This document shows positions 48,948 to 60,331 of a stretch of 64,000 nt of DNA, one piece after another. How positions within the stretch are numbered: the stretch's first letter is position 1; every line of letters begins with the position of its first letter. The translations under genes and the position numbers were made by a program. The DNA lies in NCBI RefSeq assembly GCF_947623445.1, contig NC_135240.1:22382001-22446000 (forward strand). The letters are read 5' to 3'. Below the pieces are notes generated by a model. The model saw only the letters and a list, made by a program, of their open reading frames with translations, made no database searches and was not told the DNA's origin. This DNA is from Clavelina lepadiformis. Its lineage: Eukaryota > Chordata > Ascidiacea > Aplousobranchia > Clavelinidae.

Positions 48948-51900
48948 TTATTCAATATCCGGGTAAAAACGTGTTTGTCTTCGAGCTCGCCGTGGCGGTA
49001 GGTTTCTTTCCGTCATGGCCGAAGTGGTCTCGCTGGGAATGGGGCCGTTCTCTTCGAGGGCAGGTTGGCTTGTCTCTATTGTCTCGTTATTGCCCTCCTC
49101 TGTGATCCTGAGTTGCCCAACTGCCGAGTCTTCCCGTCCTTGACTACTGGATAATCGCTCAGTCGCGCTCGTATTGATTGATGTAGCCTCGGATTCTCCG
49201 GTGGCGGTATCCGTTGAATTTAGTGGTATGAACACCAAACCTTCAAAAGGAGAACAGTGGTTAATGCTATTATCCGGAACATGATCGTACGGGAGTTGAT
49301 TGTCACGCTTGTCATCACTATGAACCCTTAATTTCATTCTGTTAAAATGAACCGTTTGCTCTTTGCCGGCTTTGTCTTTAATAGTATAAGTGGGATGTCG
49401 CGCGTTCACTACCGTGAAGGGGCCCTTGTAAGGAAGATGAAATTTGCGATATTCTCCCTGTGGGACCACTGGGTCTTTCAGCCATACTTCTTTCCCCACT
49501 TCAATTGGTAGCCCCCTTTGTCGTTGGTCGTAGAGGTCGGCCATCTTCGTTCGTTGTTTCCGTAGCGTTTCCCGCACCGTCTTTTCTGCAATCTTTAACC
49601 GCGTTTGTAAATCCTGAATAACCGACGTTTTCAGCACTCCACCGGTCGGTGTGCCCAATAAATCCGCAGGTAAACGAAGCGTACGACCAGTTAATAAGAA
49701 ATGCGGCGATACACCTGTGCTGTCGTGGACGCTCGCGTTATAGGCCGCCACGACGGCTGACAAAGCTTGATCCCAACTACGTTGATCCTCCTGTACGTAA
49801 TTTCGTAACATGGTGATGATAGTCTTGTTGTTTCTCTCAACTCCCCCGTTCCCTTGTGGATGATAACTTGTGGTCCTTGTTTTCGAACAACCCATCAATC
49901 GTAATAGTTCTTTGAAGACCTCGCTCTCAAAATTCCCACCCCGGTCGCTGTGGATAACATCTGGTACACCATGAACTGTGAACCATCGGTGGAACAAGAC
50001 GTCCGCTGTGGTTTTTGCTGTTTGACTGCGCATGGGCCAGGCCCTTACATACTTGGTAAATAAATCGCACGCCACCAAGATGTATTGAAAACCTGATGAT
50101 GTCATAGGTAGGGGTCCCACGACGTCTATTTCTACTCTCTGCATTGCCCTATCTTCCGTGGACGGAACCAACCTCGCCCTTGGCTCGGCCGGCGGTTTCT
50201 TGTTCCTTTGACATACGTCGCAGTTTCGGCAATATTTTTCGGTGTCCTGTCTCCAACCAGGCCAATAAAATTTTTCTTCTACTTTGTGGCAAGTTTTCGT
50301 CAACCCTAAATGAGCCCCGCCAAGAACGCAATCGTGTAGTGACTGCAAAACAGACAAACGCATAGGTTCCGGAGTTATAAGTCGATAACAGTGTGTTCCC
50401 GGTAAACTGCGATTACTATTTGCCCAATAAACAGGGCCGTCAAAAGTGTGTAAACTTCCAAATTGGGCCCATAGATGCTTAGTCATTCTTGACAAGTTTT
50501 TAACGTGTTTGTACGGAGGTCTTTTCCCCAACTGTAGCCATCTCAAAGCGGGGGCAATCTCTGCGTCCTCTTCCTGTAGATTCAGTACTTCATTCGGAAG
50601 AAACCCGATGTTGCCTCTAAGATCTATGTTGTTGACTGTTTGCTTGGAATCTTCGAGGCTTGTTGCAACTTGTTGGTCATGCCATTTGTAGGGGAGGTTC
50701 ACCTGTGTACCTTCGTTAGGGCGTCGACTCAACGCGTCAGCGTTTTTGTGTTTTTGTCCTGGTCGATGGAGTAGCTCAAAATTGTACTCGGCAAGGTGTT
50801 CTATCCATCGAGCGCATTGTCCATACAACTCCTTTGACTGCCATAACCAACGCAACGATGCATGGTCCGTCCTCAGTAAAAACTTTTGACCTAGTAGGTG
50901 ACACCTATTCGATTTTGTTGCCCAGACGACCGCCAGAAGCTCTTTTCGAGTCGTGGAGTAGTTCTTTTCTGCTTTCCCTAGAGATCGGCTACAATACGAG
51001 ATCACACGCTCTCTGTCATCTATGACTTGTGACAGAACAGCGCCAATTGCGTTATCGGATGCATCGGTGTCGAGAATAAACGGCTTGTCGTAGTTTGGGT
51101 ATGCCAGCACTGGTGCGGTACACAGCAAACGCTTCAAAGTAGCAAAGGCGTTCTGATGCTCTTCGGTCCACTGAAACTTCTTGTTCTTCTCGGTGAGTTT
51201 GTGCAACGGTGAGGCAATTTTGGCATAATTTGGAATAAACTTCCTATAATATGATGTCAGACCCACAAACTGTCGAACGTGTTTCACGGTGCGAGGTATC
51301 GGCCAATTCGCGACTGCCTCTACTTTCTCGGCGTCACACATCACGCCTTCCTTAGAAATTTTATGCCCTAAAAATTTCACCGATTCTTGAAAAAGAGAGC
51401 ATTTGGACGGTTTCAGTGTTAAACCGGCTTCTTCCAGTCGACTTAGAACGTCGCTTAAACGAGACATGTGTTCCCCGAATGTGCGACCATACACGATCAC
51501 ATCGTCTAAATATGCTAAAGCGCCGCGCCACTCCAATCCATTTAGAACGATGTGCATCAATCGTTGAAATGTAGCCGCCGAATTGCTAAGACCCATCGGC
51601 ATAACGTTCCATTCATATAACCCCATGTGGGTGGTAAAAGCAGTAACCTCGCGGGACCTGTGATTCATGGGTATTTGCCAATACCCTGAACGCAGATCCA
51701 GAGTAGAAAAATAAATGTTACTTGACAATTCGTCCAGGCTCTCGTCGACACGTGGGATTGGGAAACTGTTCTTTTTCATCAGGTCATTTACGCGCCTGTA
51801 ATCAACACAAAACCTCACCTCGCCCGATTTTTTTCGTACAAGAACAATGGCGCTGGACCAAGGGGATGTGGATGTGCGAACCAAGCCTTGCTTCTCCATT

Positions 51901-53993
51901 TCCGTGAGGATTTCTTCTACCTTTCGCTTGTCTCGAGGGGGTATTCGGCGATGCGGTTGTCTCACAGGGGCGCTAGTCCCAATATCGACATGGTGTTCTA
52001 TCAAGTCGGTTTTGCCTAGATCGAATTGACTGGTCGAAAAACACTTCCAATGCTTCGATAATAAATTGAGTACTTCGCGACGTTCACTCTTAGACAGCTT
52101 CGTCCCTAAATCTACGCCTTCTTCGATAGCTTGCAAGTGATCACGTTGGGGTTTAAAACGATGTTCTTCTACCGACGCTACGGAGCATCTTTGGTCGGAG
52201 TTCACAATGCATCGGTTATTATTGCAGTCGCACGTGGAGTTTAATCTCGAAACTAAAGCGCACGTGCCGGGCTGGTAAACATCACCTCCGCCGAATACAG
52301 AGACTGGATGTAGGGTGGCGACCCTGGTTCCGTTGACTAATCTGACTTCGTCATCACTGAAATTAGCCAATCGAATGGGGACCTTTCCGTTATGAACTTG
52401 CGTGAGGTAGTTACCCGCTAGTACCCCATATTTATCATTCAATCGGAGATTACCTTCAACTAGTGCCGGAAACTCAACGTCGGGCATCTTAAGCATCGGA
52501 TCCATACAAAATATGCCAAAAGTACACACCTCAGTGGAAGCGGGGACGATCAGGTCTTCGACGATATAAACCTCGTTTCGCTGTAAGGTCACTTTTCCAT
52601 CGAGCAGGGGTGTCGACGACGATCCGGCTTCTAGAATTTTGTCTTTGTAGCAGATCCGGCATTGGTGATGCTGGACGAAATCTAACCCAATGATGAAATC
52701 TTCCGTGAGTTGATTAACTACGTAGATTTCGCACTCTGTGATCAAACCGGCCACTTGCACTGATAATGTGACAAGGCCTAACACCTGTAGGGCCGTCCCG
52801 CTAGCCGTTGTTAACTGTGTATCTAACGTGGGGCCTAGGGTAGTACTCGGATTTTCTGACGAAACTTTATCGAACAAAGTTTTAGACATGAGTGATACGC
52901 TGGCTCCCGTGTCTACCAGAGCACAAATGGGCATAGAACGCAACATCATATTAACATACTTGCATAACCTTTTCCGGTATTGTTGTTGAGCGGGTGTTGC
53001 GGTGGCTGGAGCAGGCGGACGGGATCGATTCCAACTTAACTTTGATCTGTTTACATCAAATGAGTTAGTCCGAGGGTTGTGATTCGTAGCTAGGCTTTGA
53101 CGGTTTAGGCGATCTCGCCTAGATGAATCATATTTAGACGGATTTGCATTTGAGCGTGGGTTGTTTCGGACCCCACGTGTTTTATCGGAAGGGGACTTAC
53201 GGTTTCGGTATCGTTGATTTCTTCCTTCAGACGGACCCGGTGCGCGTGGTTTCCAATGGAGCCGATCCACGTCTCGTTGTAAAGTGTTCATTTGCGTTTT
53301 CACTGAAGACACAGTTTCGTCAATACTGGAAATCCGGCCTTGAATATTGTCATTAAACAATTTTATCTCGCCACTTATCTTAGCAAGTTCATTCTTCATC
53401 AAGACAGTCGCTTCGTCCTGGCGGCTTTCGTCTCCATGTGAAAGTCGAGCGACAGTGAACACGTCTGAACACGGAGTCTTTTCCGAGACGTCCAGGGCAA
53501 TGGCTCGGGCGCTGGTAGTGAAGAAGTCTCTGCCGATCTCTAAGTCTGCGACTAAGGTTTCCGATATCTTGCGGTTTCTCAAACCCCGGATCAATGCCAA
53601 GTAGAGTACCTCATTTTTTACAGGTGCTTGATCTGCACTGGCATATGCCATGTCACCCTGCTTCCGCAAAGCGTAGACGAATGATCGTGTAGATTCGTCC
53701 GGTTCTTGTACCCTATCCAAAAGGCTGTTTTTTAATCTGCTGATTTCCGCCTTTGATCGCCCTGCTTCTGAAGCCCTTTCCACCAACTCGTCGAACTCTA
53801 AGTCGTAGACGGAGGCATCTTTCCCTTGAATTTCCCAGACAAAGTCCTTATCGAAACTTTCAATGAGGAGGTGTTTCTTAAAATCTTGATTTGCCCTAAC
53901 GCTGGCGCAGTAAGAGTTAAAAACTTTGAGAAAGTCTTGAAAGTCTTCATTGGACTTATATCTCAGTGGAGGCAACGTCACATTAAAAGCCAT
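48948..53993 (-). CDS. Gag-Pol polyprotein of the Ty3/gypsy element
   Basis: 1,681 codons from the ATG at 53993 (MAFNVTLPP) with no stop. Residues 1-250 are a Gag-like helical region followed by an Arg/Asn-rich stretch (about 250-325) with no CCHC zinc knuckle. The protease active site is DTGAS at about 361. RT carries FCVDYRRVN, the palm YLDD at 828-831 and the Ty3-type thumb. RNase H has LDTDAS with Asp at 977. Integrase has an HHCC zinc module (His1220, His1228, Cys1258, Cys1261) and a D-D-E core at 1290, 1350 and 1386 (SDRGGNF, YHPQGNGGVER). Gag and Pol share one frame, so no frameshift is needed. All catalytic residues I can check are present, so the copy may be competent. Envelope is absent. 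Confidence 0.95.
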   Translation of the reverse strand: MAFNVTLPPLRYKSNEDFQDFLKVFNSYCASVRANQDFKKHLLIESFDKDFVWEIQGKDASVYDLEFDELVERASEAGRSKAEISRLKNSLLDRVQEPDESTRSFVYALRKQGDMAYASADQAPVKNEVLYLALIRGLRNRKISETLVADLEIGRDFFTTSARAIALDVSEKTPCSDVFTVARLSHGDESRQDEATVLMKNELAKISGEIKLFNDNIQGRISSIDETVSSVKTQMNTLQRDVDRLHWKPRAPGPSEGRNQRYRNRKSPSDKTRGVRNNPRSNANPSKYDSSRRDRLNRQSLATNHNPRTNSFDVNRSKLSWNRSRPPAPATATPAQQQYRKRLCKYVNMMLRSMPICALVDTGASVSLMSKTLFDKVSSENPSTTLGPTLDTQLTTASGTALQVLGLVTLSVQVAGLITECEIYVVNQLTEDFIIGLDFVQHHQCRICYKDKILEAGSSSTPLLDGKVTLQRNEVYIVEDLIVPASTEVCTFGIFCMDPMLKMPDVEFPALVEGNLRLNDKYGVLAGNYLTQVHNGKVPIRLANFSDDEVRLVNGTRVATLHPVSVFGGGDVYQPGTCALVSRLNSTCDCNNNRCIVNSDQRCSVASVEEHRFKPQRDHLQAIEEGVDLGTKLSKSERREVLNLLSKHWKCFSTSQFDLGKTDLIEHHVDIGTSAPVRQPHRRIPPRDKRKVEEILTEMEKQGLVRTSTSPWSSAIVLVRKKSGEVRFCVDYRRVNDLMKKNSFPIPRVDESLDELSSNIYFSTLDLRSGYWQIPMNHRSREVTAFTTHMGLYEWNVMPMGLSNSAATFQRLMHIVLNGLEWRGALAYLDDVIVYGRTFGEHMSRLSDVLSRLEEAGLTLKPSKCSLFQESVKFLGHKISKEGVMCDAEKVEAVANWPIPRTVKHVRQFVGLTSYYRKFIPNYAKIASPLHKLTEKNKKFQWTEEHQNAFATLKRLLCTAPVLAYPNYDKPFILDTDASDNAIGAVLSQVIDDRERVISYCSRSLGKAEKNYSTTRKELLAVVWATKSNRCHLLGQKFLLRTDHASLRWLWQSKELYGQCARWIEHLAEYNFELLHRPGQKHKNADALSRRPNEGTQVNLPYKWHDQQVATSLEDSKQTVNNIDLRGNIGFLPNEVLNLQEEDAEIAPALRWLQLGKRPPYKHVKNLSRMTKHLWAQFGSLHTFDGPVYWANSNRSLPGTHCYRLITPEPMRLSVLQSLHDCVLGGAHLGLTKTCHKVEEKFYWPGWRQDTEKYCRNCDVCQRNKKPPAEPRARLVPSTEDRAMQRVEIDVVGPLPMTSSGFQYILVACDLFTKYVRAWPMRSQTAKTTADVLFHRWFTVHGVPDVIHSDRGGNFESEVFKELLRLMGCSKTRTTSYHPQGNGGVERNNKTIITMLRNYVQEDQRSWDQALSAVVAAYNASVHDSTGVSPHFLLTGRTLRLPADLLGTPTGGVLKTSVIQDLQTRLKIAEKTVRETLRKQRTKMADLYDQRQRGLPIEVGKEVWLKDPVVPQGEYRKFHLPYKGPFTVVNARHPTYTIKDKAGKEQTVHFNRMKLRVHSDDKRDNQLPYDHVPDNSINHCSPFEGLVFIPLNSTDTATGESEATSINTSATERLSSSQGREDSAVGQLRITEEGNNETIETSQPALEENGPIPSETTSAMTERNLPPRRARRQTRFYPDIE

Positions 53994-54023
53994 ACTGGTA
54001 AACAACACCTTTTTGACTGCGGG

Positions 54024-54041
54024 ATCCTGGCGCGCTCGCCA
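54024..54041 (-). promoter_or_regulatory. Primer-binding site, probably tRNA-Arg
   Basis: Two bases inside the 5' LTR the minus strand reads TGGCGAGCGCGCCAGGAT. The leading TGG pairs with a tRNA CCA end. The rest resembles the 3' end of metazoan tRNA-Arg(ACG) with about two mismatches. tRNA identity is from memory of conserved tRNA ends and should be confirmed against host tRNAs. Confidence 0.6.
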
Positions 54042-54043
54042 AT

Positions 54044-54462
54044 TGTAACCAAACTTTCTTTGACCAGGAATCTTCCCGCTCTAACGGCTAGTCACTTAGC
54101 CGGTTTTGCCTTGTTAACTTTTAATGGCATTTTACTTAATAAAAACGATCATCTCTCACTGAAACCGAAACGTAACTGCCCACAACCGTCGCCCAGCCGC
54201 GCACAGTACTACACCAAACAAATTCCACGCGATGAAGGAATCAACGTGGAACGTAAAACACGATACTAATTTAGCCTTTGGGGTAACTACGTGAGACGTC
54301 ACAAGAGATTTGATAAAAACAGGTGTACAAGAACAAGTAAAAGAACATAAACAAGTAAAATACGGCAGACCGTGAACATGCATAAAAACAACACAATGCA
54401 AAGAAAAGACGGTATATAATGTGGTGTCTACAAAACAGGTGCATAAAAATAATCCCGTGACA
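54044..54462 (-). repeat. 5' LTR of the gypsy element
   Basis: 419 bp, same start, end and length as the copy at 48492-48910, and apparently identical base for base. Confidence 0.93.
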
Positions 54463-54466
54463 TCAG
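54463..54466. repeat. Target-site duplication, high-coordinate copy
   Basis: TCAG, matching 48488-48491. Confidence 0.8.
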
Positions 54467-55393
54467 CATGGCCTCCAAACCCGAATTTCACCAACTGCCT
54501 ACTATTTACCAGTTACCACCTAAGTAACAAATGGCCTGCAGCCTGCAGCCTGCATCATAAGTGTTAGATTTATAGACCGCCTGTAACAAAAATATATAAA
54601 TGCAAACTACATAAACGGCTTCCCGTTACCGTAATCAGAAAATGCCAATAGGATATAAACTAGACGATTTTAACCTTTCTATACTCAAGGACCATCAAAC
54701 GACATTCTTTTCATGTGAAGCACACATCATTGATTCACCAATTTTTACTTATTCACAAACAATAAAATAAAGAAACTGCTAATTTGTAACTTACACTTGT
54801 TGGGATAAACTTTTACAAAAATTACGTTACATGAATGCATTAACTAAGAAATACTTTTAAAAATAATGGTGAAACAAAAGTTTTTGTTCTACATCACCGC
54901 ACTCACCTAAGACACAGACATAGCCAATAACTTATACATAACTATTATATGTTACAATGGAGGTTAAAATTATGTGTGCCAGTCTACGCAATATCAAAAT
55001 TATTTCAGAATTACAAGCAAAGTCTTAAAAACTGTTTTTAAATTATAAAATCTTCACGGCACACAGGTGATCATGATTGTGACTTGTGATTGGGCACACC
55101 ATTTCCGAAACCATGAGTAAACAGCAATCAGAAATTGCAGCTTCTATTTCACTGTCTGCCTGTTACTGAATTTGGTGCAAGCAACTTCAGTAAACGACGT
55201 CCGGTGAAGTAAATACTTATTTTACCGGCCGCCAGTTACCAAGGTAAGAAAGTACCAATAAGGGTAAATAGCAATTAAGCCAGTCTGTAAATTTAAATAT
55301 AGCTTATGCTAATTTTCAACTTAAAAGGTTGCACTAATTCACTAATAAAGTATAGATTAATGGAAAACTATTCATCACAGATCCAAACTCTCG
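54467..55393. other. No gene recognised; small tandem repeat
   Basis: AT-rich. Three perfect tandem GCCTGCA units lie at 54534-54554. Confidence 0.5.
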
Positions 55394-56670
55394 CTTTTCC
55401 CGACTAAATTACTTGGCTCGGCTATGAAGTAAGTATGTAAGCAGGGTCTTATAGGTAAGTTTACTTACTTATGCTCGTAAATTAGTTTAAATATGTATGA
55501 ACAAAATACCAACTGTTCTGTTCTGAGTTACGATTTAACAACGAACATTGTTGACCCAATGGGTTGTAAATATTTTACTGAGGATCCAAGCATATGAATT
55601 TTTTTACTTGGCAAAGAAAAATGTTGCTTACCTTCTTTTACAACTCTTTTAGTTATTGTCACTTGACTGCATAAAATTCTATTTATAATTTTAATTGAAA
55701 TATGAATTACCACACAGTTTGTAAGCATAAATAGGTTTTATGTTTCAGTGTAACTTAGTGGCTTATTTGTACCACATATAGGTACGTAGTGTTTACCTGA
55801 GTATTGTTTTTTCTTCAGCTGAAAAAACACATTTACATATCAAACCTAGGATAAAAGCCGTTCACAACACTCACATGCAAGATTAAACGTGGGAATTTTC
55901 ATGAGTTATGATCTTGGTAACCACAAGTTTTACAATTATTTACAATCCTTGCGGTATTTAGATAAGTGTGCATGTTATAAGCCTGATATGTTTGAAAAAG
56001 GTTTATTTTATTATCACAAAAAAAGTTGGGGAACATGCTAAATGAATTGGTTCATGACAGCAGTTCATGGTCGATAAACGTTGGTTTACATGTCATTAAT
56101 CAGGCATAATATAGATATAAAGTATGTAAAATTGATATTACAAGAGACATCACCTTAGCTGAACAGAAATAACTCTGCACTCACCAAAAGATCTTTGTGC
56201 TGCTATGATTATGCTATATTAAAATTCCATTTGTTAAACTTAAAGACGTAATAAAATAAAAAAAAGTGATTCGTAAAGTCCAATCTAACTATATCAAAGT
56301 AACTTACAAAGCATTAGATTGTAGTGATAGTTATAATGTGGTTGTGTACTCTAATCCTGCATTTTCTAACCTTCCAGATGGTGGAAACCAAAGAGCTTTG
56401 TTGATATTTATGACAGATGAAGACTTACTAACCTGGCAATCTGAAAGACAATGGCATGTTGACAGAAGCACCTTGACTGCAAAGATACAAGAATTGTCAG
56501 ATGCCATTAAAACTATTATTTACCTTAGTTGTTCTCTGAATTAGATTATAATTTTTGCTTTTCGCTTTTCATGACTAAATTACTTGGCTCAGCTATGAAG
56601 TAAGTATGTAAGCAGGGTCTTATAAGAAAATTTACTTACTTATAGATTAGTTTAAATATGTATGATTAAC
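55394..56670 (+). mobile_element. Remnant of a copia-like LTR element: direct repeats and RNase H piece
   Basis: A ~105-bp segment at 55394-55500 recurs in the same orientation at 56562-56670 (both contain TATGAAGTAAGTATGTAAGC then AGGGTCTTATA) with about 90% identity. Just before the second copy, 56300-56530 encodes VVYSNPAFSNLPDGG and TWQSERQWHVDRSTLTAKI, matching the RNase H end of copia-type Pol, with the first catalytic Asp replaced by Asn. RNase H followed by a repeat is the order expected at the 3' end of a copia element, so the repeats may be LTR remnants. Most of the interior is gone. Confidence 0.45.
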
Positions 56671-57901
56671 TGTTATTTACATTATTTATTCTCAGAATTA
56701 TTTTAATGTTACACCAAAATGTTGGCATTTGTTTGCAATGGTTGTCATTGCATTATCTTGTTTACTCAAAGCTTAATCTCACCAGGTATAGTCATCACTG
56801 AATACAAAGCATCGCCTAGTGCCCTAGTTTATTATTAATTTAAAAAACATCAACTCATGTGTAATGCATATATACGAAGGAATGTCATGAAACCTACTGA
56901 AAATTAGTCGACTTTGAATTGCTTCGTGTCAAAGATTAAGCTACACATTGTCCTGCATGTGTTTAAAGTAGTGGTTTAAAAACCTTTTTCAATTGTTACG
57001 GATCCACACGCTATAAAAGATAAGTCTGTGGGCCCACACATATACAGATAGTAGTTTTCTAAAACTTATTTTTTAATTTAATTCTTGGAGAACGTATGTG
57101 CTATTGAACACAGTATAGTTATACACAGTAGGCCTATGGCTGCTATCAGATCCGGTCTTAGCAAGCGCTGAGGCAATGCAAGAAATGTTGGTGAGACACT
57201 TTACGGATTTTATAATTTGAGAAAAACTTAAAGAAATGATAACAATAATGACGTAAACCAAATATCAAAAATCGATCCAAAATCCTTTTTGCAAATCATT
57301 GCCTTCTAACTCCATCAAAGCTTTGGTTTGTGATAGTATGGTCGGTCAATTTAATCCCTGGACGATGCATCTGGGACAACTCAACCAACATGCTGTAATA
57401 TTCAACCCAAGACCCACACATATTTGTTTGGCTGTCCTTGGTTTAGTCGTCAACAAGAGTTTAGATTTTATTTTGCTGTGTTTTTTCTCAGTGTTTGTTC
57501 CTTCTCGGATCAAAATGTTTTGGTGGAAATTTATCATGACGCGGTTCCTGGTCGAATCAATCCAAGACGATTAAAAGTAGATTCTTTAATCTTTCATAAT
57601 CACACAGTCATGCACCACTTCTGCAACACCAATTCTCTTGGCATTTTAAATTCATGTGGCATTTAGCATCATATGCAGTATAAGCCACCATGGCCAGTAA
57701 CATTGCTAATTAACCATTGGTCTTGTAATGAAGTTAAAACTTTCCCGAAATATCTCAAACCACTAAAACTGAGAAAATCATCAAACCCATTACGTAATGA
57801 AATCTTTCAAATTTTTTTCCTAAAATATATCATGATAACCTATTTATTGATCCCTAGAAAGCTTTCTGCATGCCTTTCTGTTAAAAAATATTGTGCTAAA
57901 G
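56671..57901. other. No gene recognised
   Basis: AT-rich. A GTGGTTTAAAAACCTTTTTC string followed by CGGATCCACA at about 56970 resembles a hAT terminus, without a partner. Overlapping plus-strand frames at 57299-57660 have no recognised similarity. The last 8 bases (57894-57901) are the target duplication of the following MITE. Confidence 0.4.
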
Positions 57902-58163
57902 CAGAGGTGGGCAACCCGGCCCGCATACAGTTCAGCAGTTCAGTTTTGACTTCAGCAGCTATTGAAGTACATTATTTGTTAATAAATTCATTAAATACTG
58001 TTTTTGGTCTCTATGCTTAAAACTTAAAGTTTACATTAAATACGATTTATTCCTTGCATAGGTGGATAAATACACGATTAATGTATCGATTCAGGAATCC
58101 GGCCCGCCAAGTAGTTTATTTTCTCATATCAGGCCCGCCGACCAAAAAAGTTGCCCGCCCCTG
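57902..58163. mobile_element. Non-autonomous hAT element (262 bp) with perfect 8-bp target duplication
   Basis: The left end CAGAGGTGGGCAACCCGGCC and the right end (reverse-complemented) CAGGGGCGGGCAACTTTTTT form terminal inverted repeats with internal GGCCCGC blocks on both sides. TGCTAAAG is duplicated exactly at 57894-57901 and 58164-58171. CAG(A/G)GG(T/C)GGGCAA termini plus an 8-bp duplication are diagnostic of hAT transposons. No coding capacity. Confidence 0.88.
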
Positions 58164-60331
58164 TGCTAAAGGAATGAAACTTATATCGGGCATATGGTGC
58201 TCGTAATAAAATTAAAAATTTGTAACTGTGAGTGTAAGGTTGTCTTGTTGCAAAAAATTTTAAAGTGTGCTTATTCAATTAATATTAAAATTAGATTCTT
58301 CTTTGCCATTTCCTCCTTTTCAGAGTGTTAAATAAATTTCTGTCCATCTTCCGTGAGTTTAGGCTTAATGTAAGCAATTTTGACAGAGTGTTGGCTGCCT
58401 TGAAAAAAAATACCCACCAACCCTTTTCAAAACACTCGATAGTAAATAAATTTAAAAAGTATCTCGGTTAGTATACTGTGCATATGGAATTACCTGTGGG
58501 TGCAACCTATGCATACAAAAGAATTGAGTAGGTTATATAAATTGTTAGTTTATCGTAGGCAATAAATTGAGGAATAATACATGAATAAAAAGCGTGTTAA
58601 AAGATAATGTACAGAAATGAAATGTTTCTTAAAGCAACAAAATAAAGTGAAAGTGACACATCCAGATCCTTAACCATGTTTCAAACAAATAAATTAACGT
58701 ATATAATAAAACCAAACCTACTAGCTTTATTTGAACAAGCAAGGCGAGAAAGTTGCTAATTAGTGGCTAACTATTTTGCAATGATCAGTCAAGTATTATG
58801 GTAAAAATAGGGCAAGTTACGATCGTATTCACTTTATGCTTGAGTGAGTGCGTGGGCCACGAAATCAAAAATCTGTAAAATAATCCTAAAACCAGCCTTG
58901 CCACCCATTTTTAGATTAATCACGTATCACTACTTCAACCAGAAATCACCAAAACCTGGTGTTTGGTATTGTCTTGAAACTTCAGTGATTTCGACACTGC
59001 GGCTGCTTGCTCCATGAAGCTTGCCTGGAAATTATCTGCGACTCTGCATATTGATTTGCATATTGAAGCGAGACCTGGCCGTTAAGATTTTTCATCTCTA
59101 CAACATCCACTTTGATATTTTTATTGAATTTGAGTTACCAACTACTAGGCCTAGTTTAGCTTGGACTAGCAATCTCCACTTGAGGTAAATTGTGTTAAGA
59201 TAAGCAATTTATAAGGACTTTATGCAGTATTGCTATGTAGGACACCTTTACAAAACATAGAATAGTCGATGGTTGATATCTATGAAGTAGAAATCATTAT
59301 AACGCAGGTGATCTGACGCCTTTGTAAATCATCAAGTCTTTCGCCATAGAAAAAAGCAAACAAGGAAGGCGTTCCGTAAAACGGGGTATACCCTACTTGG
59401 TGATAACAGTTTCGCCAACATAGAAAGCCAGTCAAGCGTTAATAATTTTAGTGAACATGTACAGTTGTAGCTGACAAAAGATATGGTATGAGTGCATGAC
59501 CTAGAAAGAACAGTTGTTGCTACTGTAGTTGGTGTTCAGACGCCTTAAAATCCAAATTGTTAAAATTAAAGATGTTTCTCATACGGTACAAAATTGAAAA
59601 CGTGAAAGGACCTATTAAATTACATTCATTTGATCTCAGTGGGGACAGTCCTCGGCAAATAACTGAAAAAACAAAACTTGTCTTTGCCTATATGTTTTTC
59701 AGACGCTTTTGCGGGAACCATATATCAATATCTATTAGTTTGTTTGTTGTGGTGGCAGCAAGGTAGAGTTTGTGTGTAATAAATATGACCGTTTTGTAGC
59801 CCACTCTTTAACTGGAGCTGAAGGTTGAATGCGTCAGCCATTGCTACTTAAGCGTTCGCAAAATACCAAGTAACACATTGTTTTTCCGCCAATTAAGAAT
59901 ACCTATTAATATGTGTCTTACGCCGTATGATTGTGAGCTATTTATTGTGAAATTTTGGAGCGTTTGTAACTGGTTTTAAACAACGACTGCTCTTGTTGTT
60001 TGCAGTAGGCTGAGCTATGTACAATCGTGGGCTTGGTTTAAGCCCATCTTCATATCACAACCGCTGTTGTGCTCTTGCCCTACAATAGTGTTTCTGACTG
60101 ATATAGCGACTGCTGTGCTTGCCCAAGAGCAGATATTTGAGCTACCGGAAATTTAGAGTTAAGGGGAATTGTACTGGGCTTTCATTATACTGGTTAAATT
60201 GGTTGAAGCATGCAAAGGTGTTTTATTACTGTTTGTGTTTATTGCTTTTATTGTTCCATTACTTTGTCTTGCTGACGTTGAATTTCTCAACCGTTTTTAT
60301 ACTATTGCTAACTTATAGCAATTTAAATAAA
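58164..60331. other. 5' flank of copy 3; no gene recognised
   Basis: AT-rich. The last ~30 bases before the copy 3 ATG (including ATTTAAATAAA) match the copy 2 upstream sequence and mark the shared promoter-proximal or 5' UTR region. Confidence 0.5.

Larger units (their letters stand above)
48492..54462 (-). mobile_element. Complete Ty3/gypsy LTR retrotransposon (5,971 bp)
   Basis: The element has two 419-bp LTRs beginning TG and ending CA, a primer-binding site next to the 5' LTR, a polypurine tract next to the 3' LTR, and one uninterrupted Gag-Pol frame. Domain order protease, RT, RNase H, integrase is that of Metaviridae. Its flanks carry a 4-bp duplication, TCAG. The GC content is visibly higher than that of the host DNA. 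There is no envelope-like frame. It inserted between PARP copies 2 and 3, upstream of both. Confidence 0.95.

Noticed and set aside
53994..54008. Upstream start of Gag-Pol
   Set aside because: The codon at 54008 is GTG; the first ATG in frame is at 53993.
57299..57666. Overlapping 80-91 codon plus frames
   Set aside because: No recognisable protein similarity and no consistent splice structure.
60119..60331. N-terminal hydrophobic extension of copy 3
   Set aside because: The upstream frame opens with TTG, and the shared ATG context with copy 2 lies at 60332.
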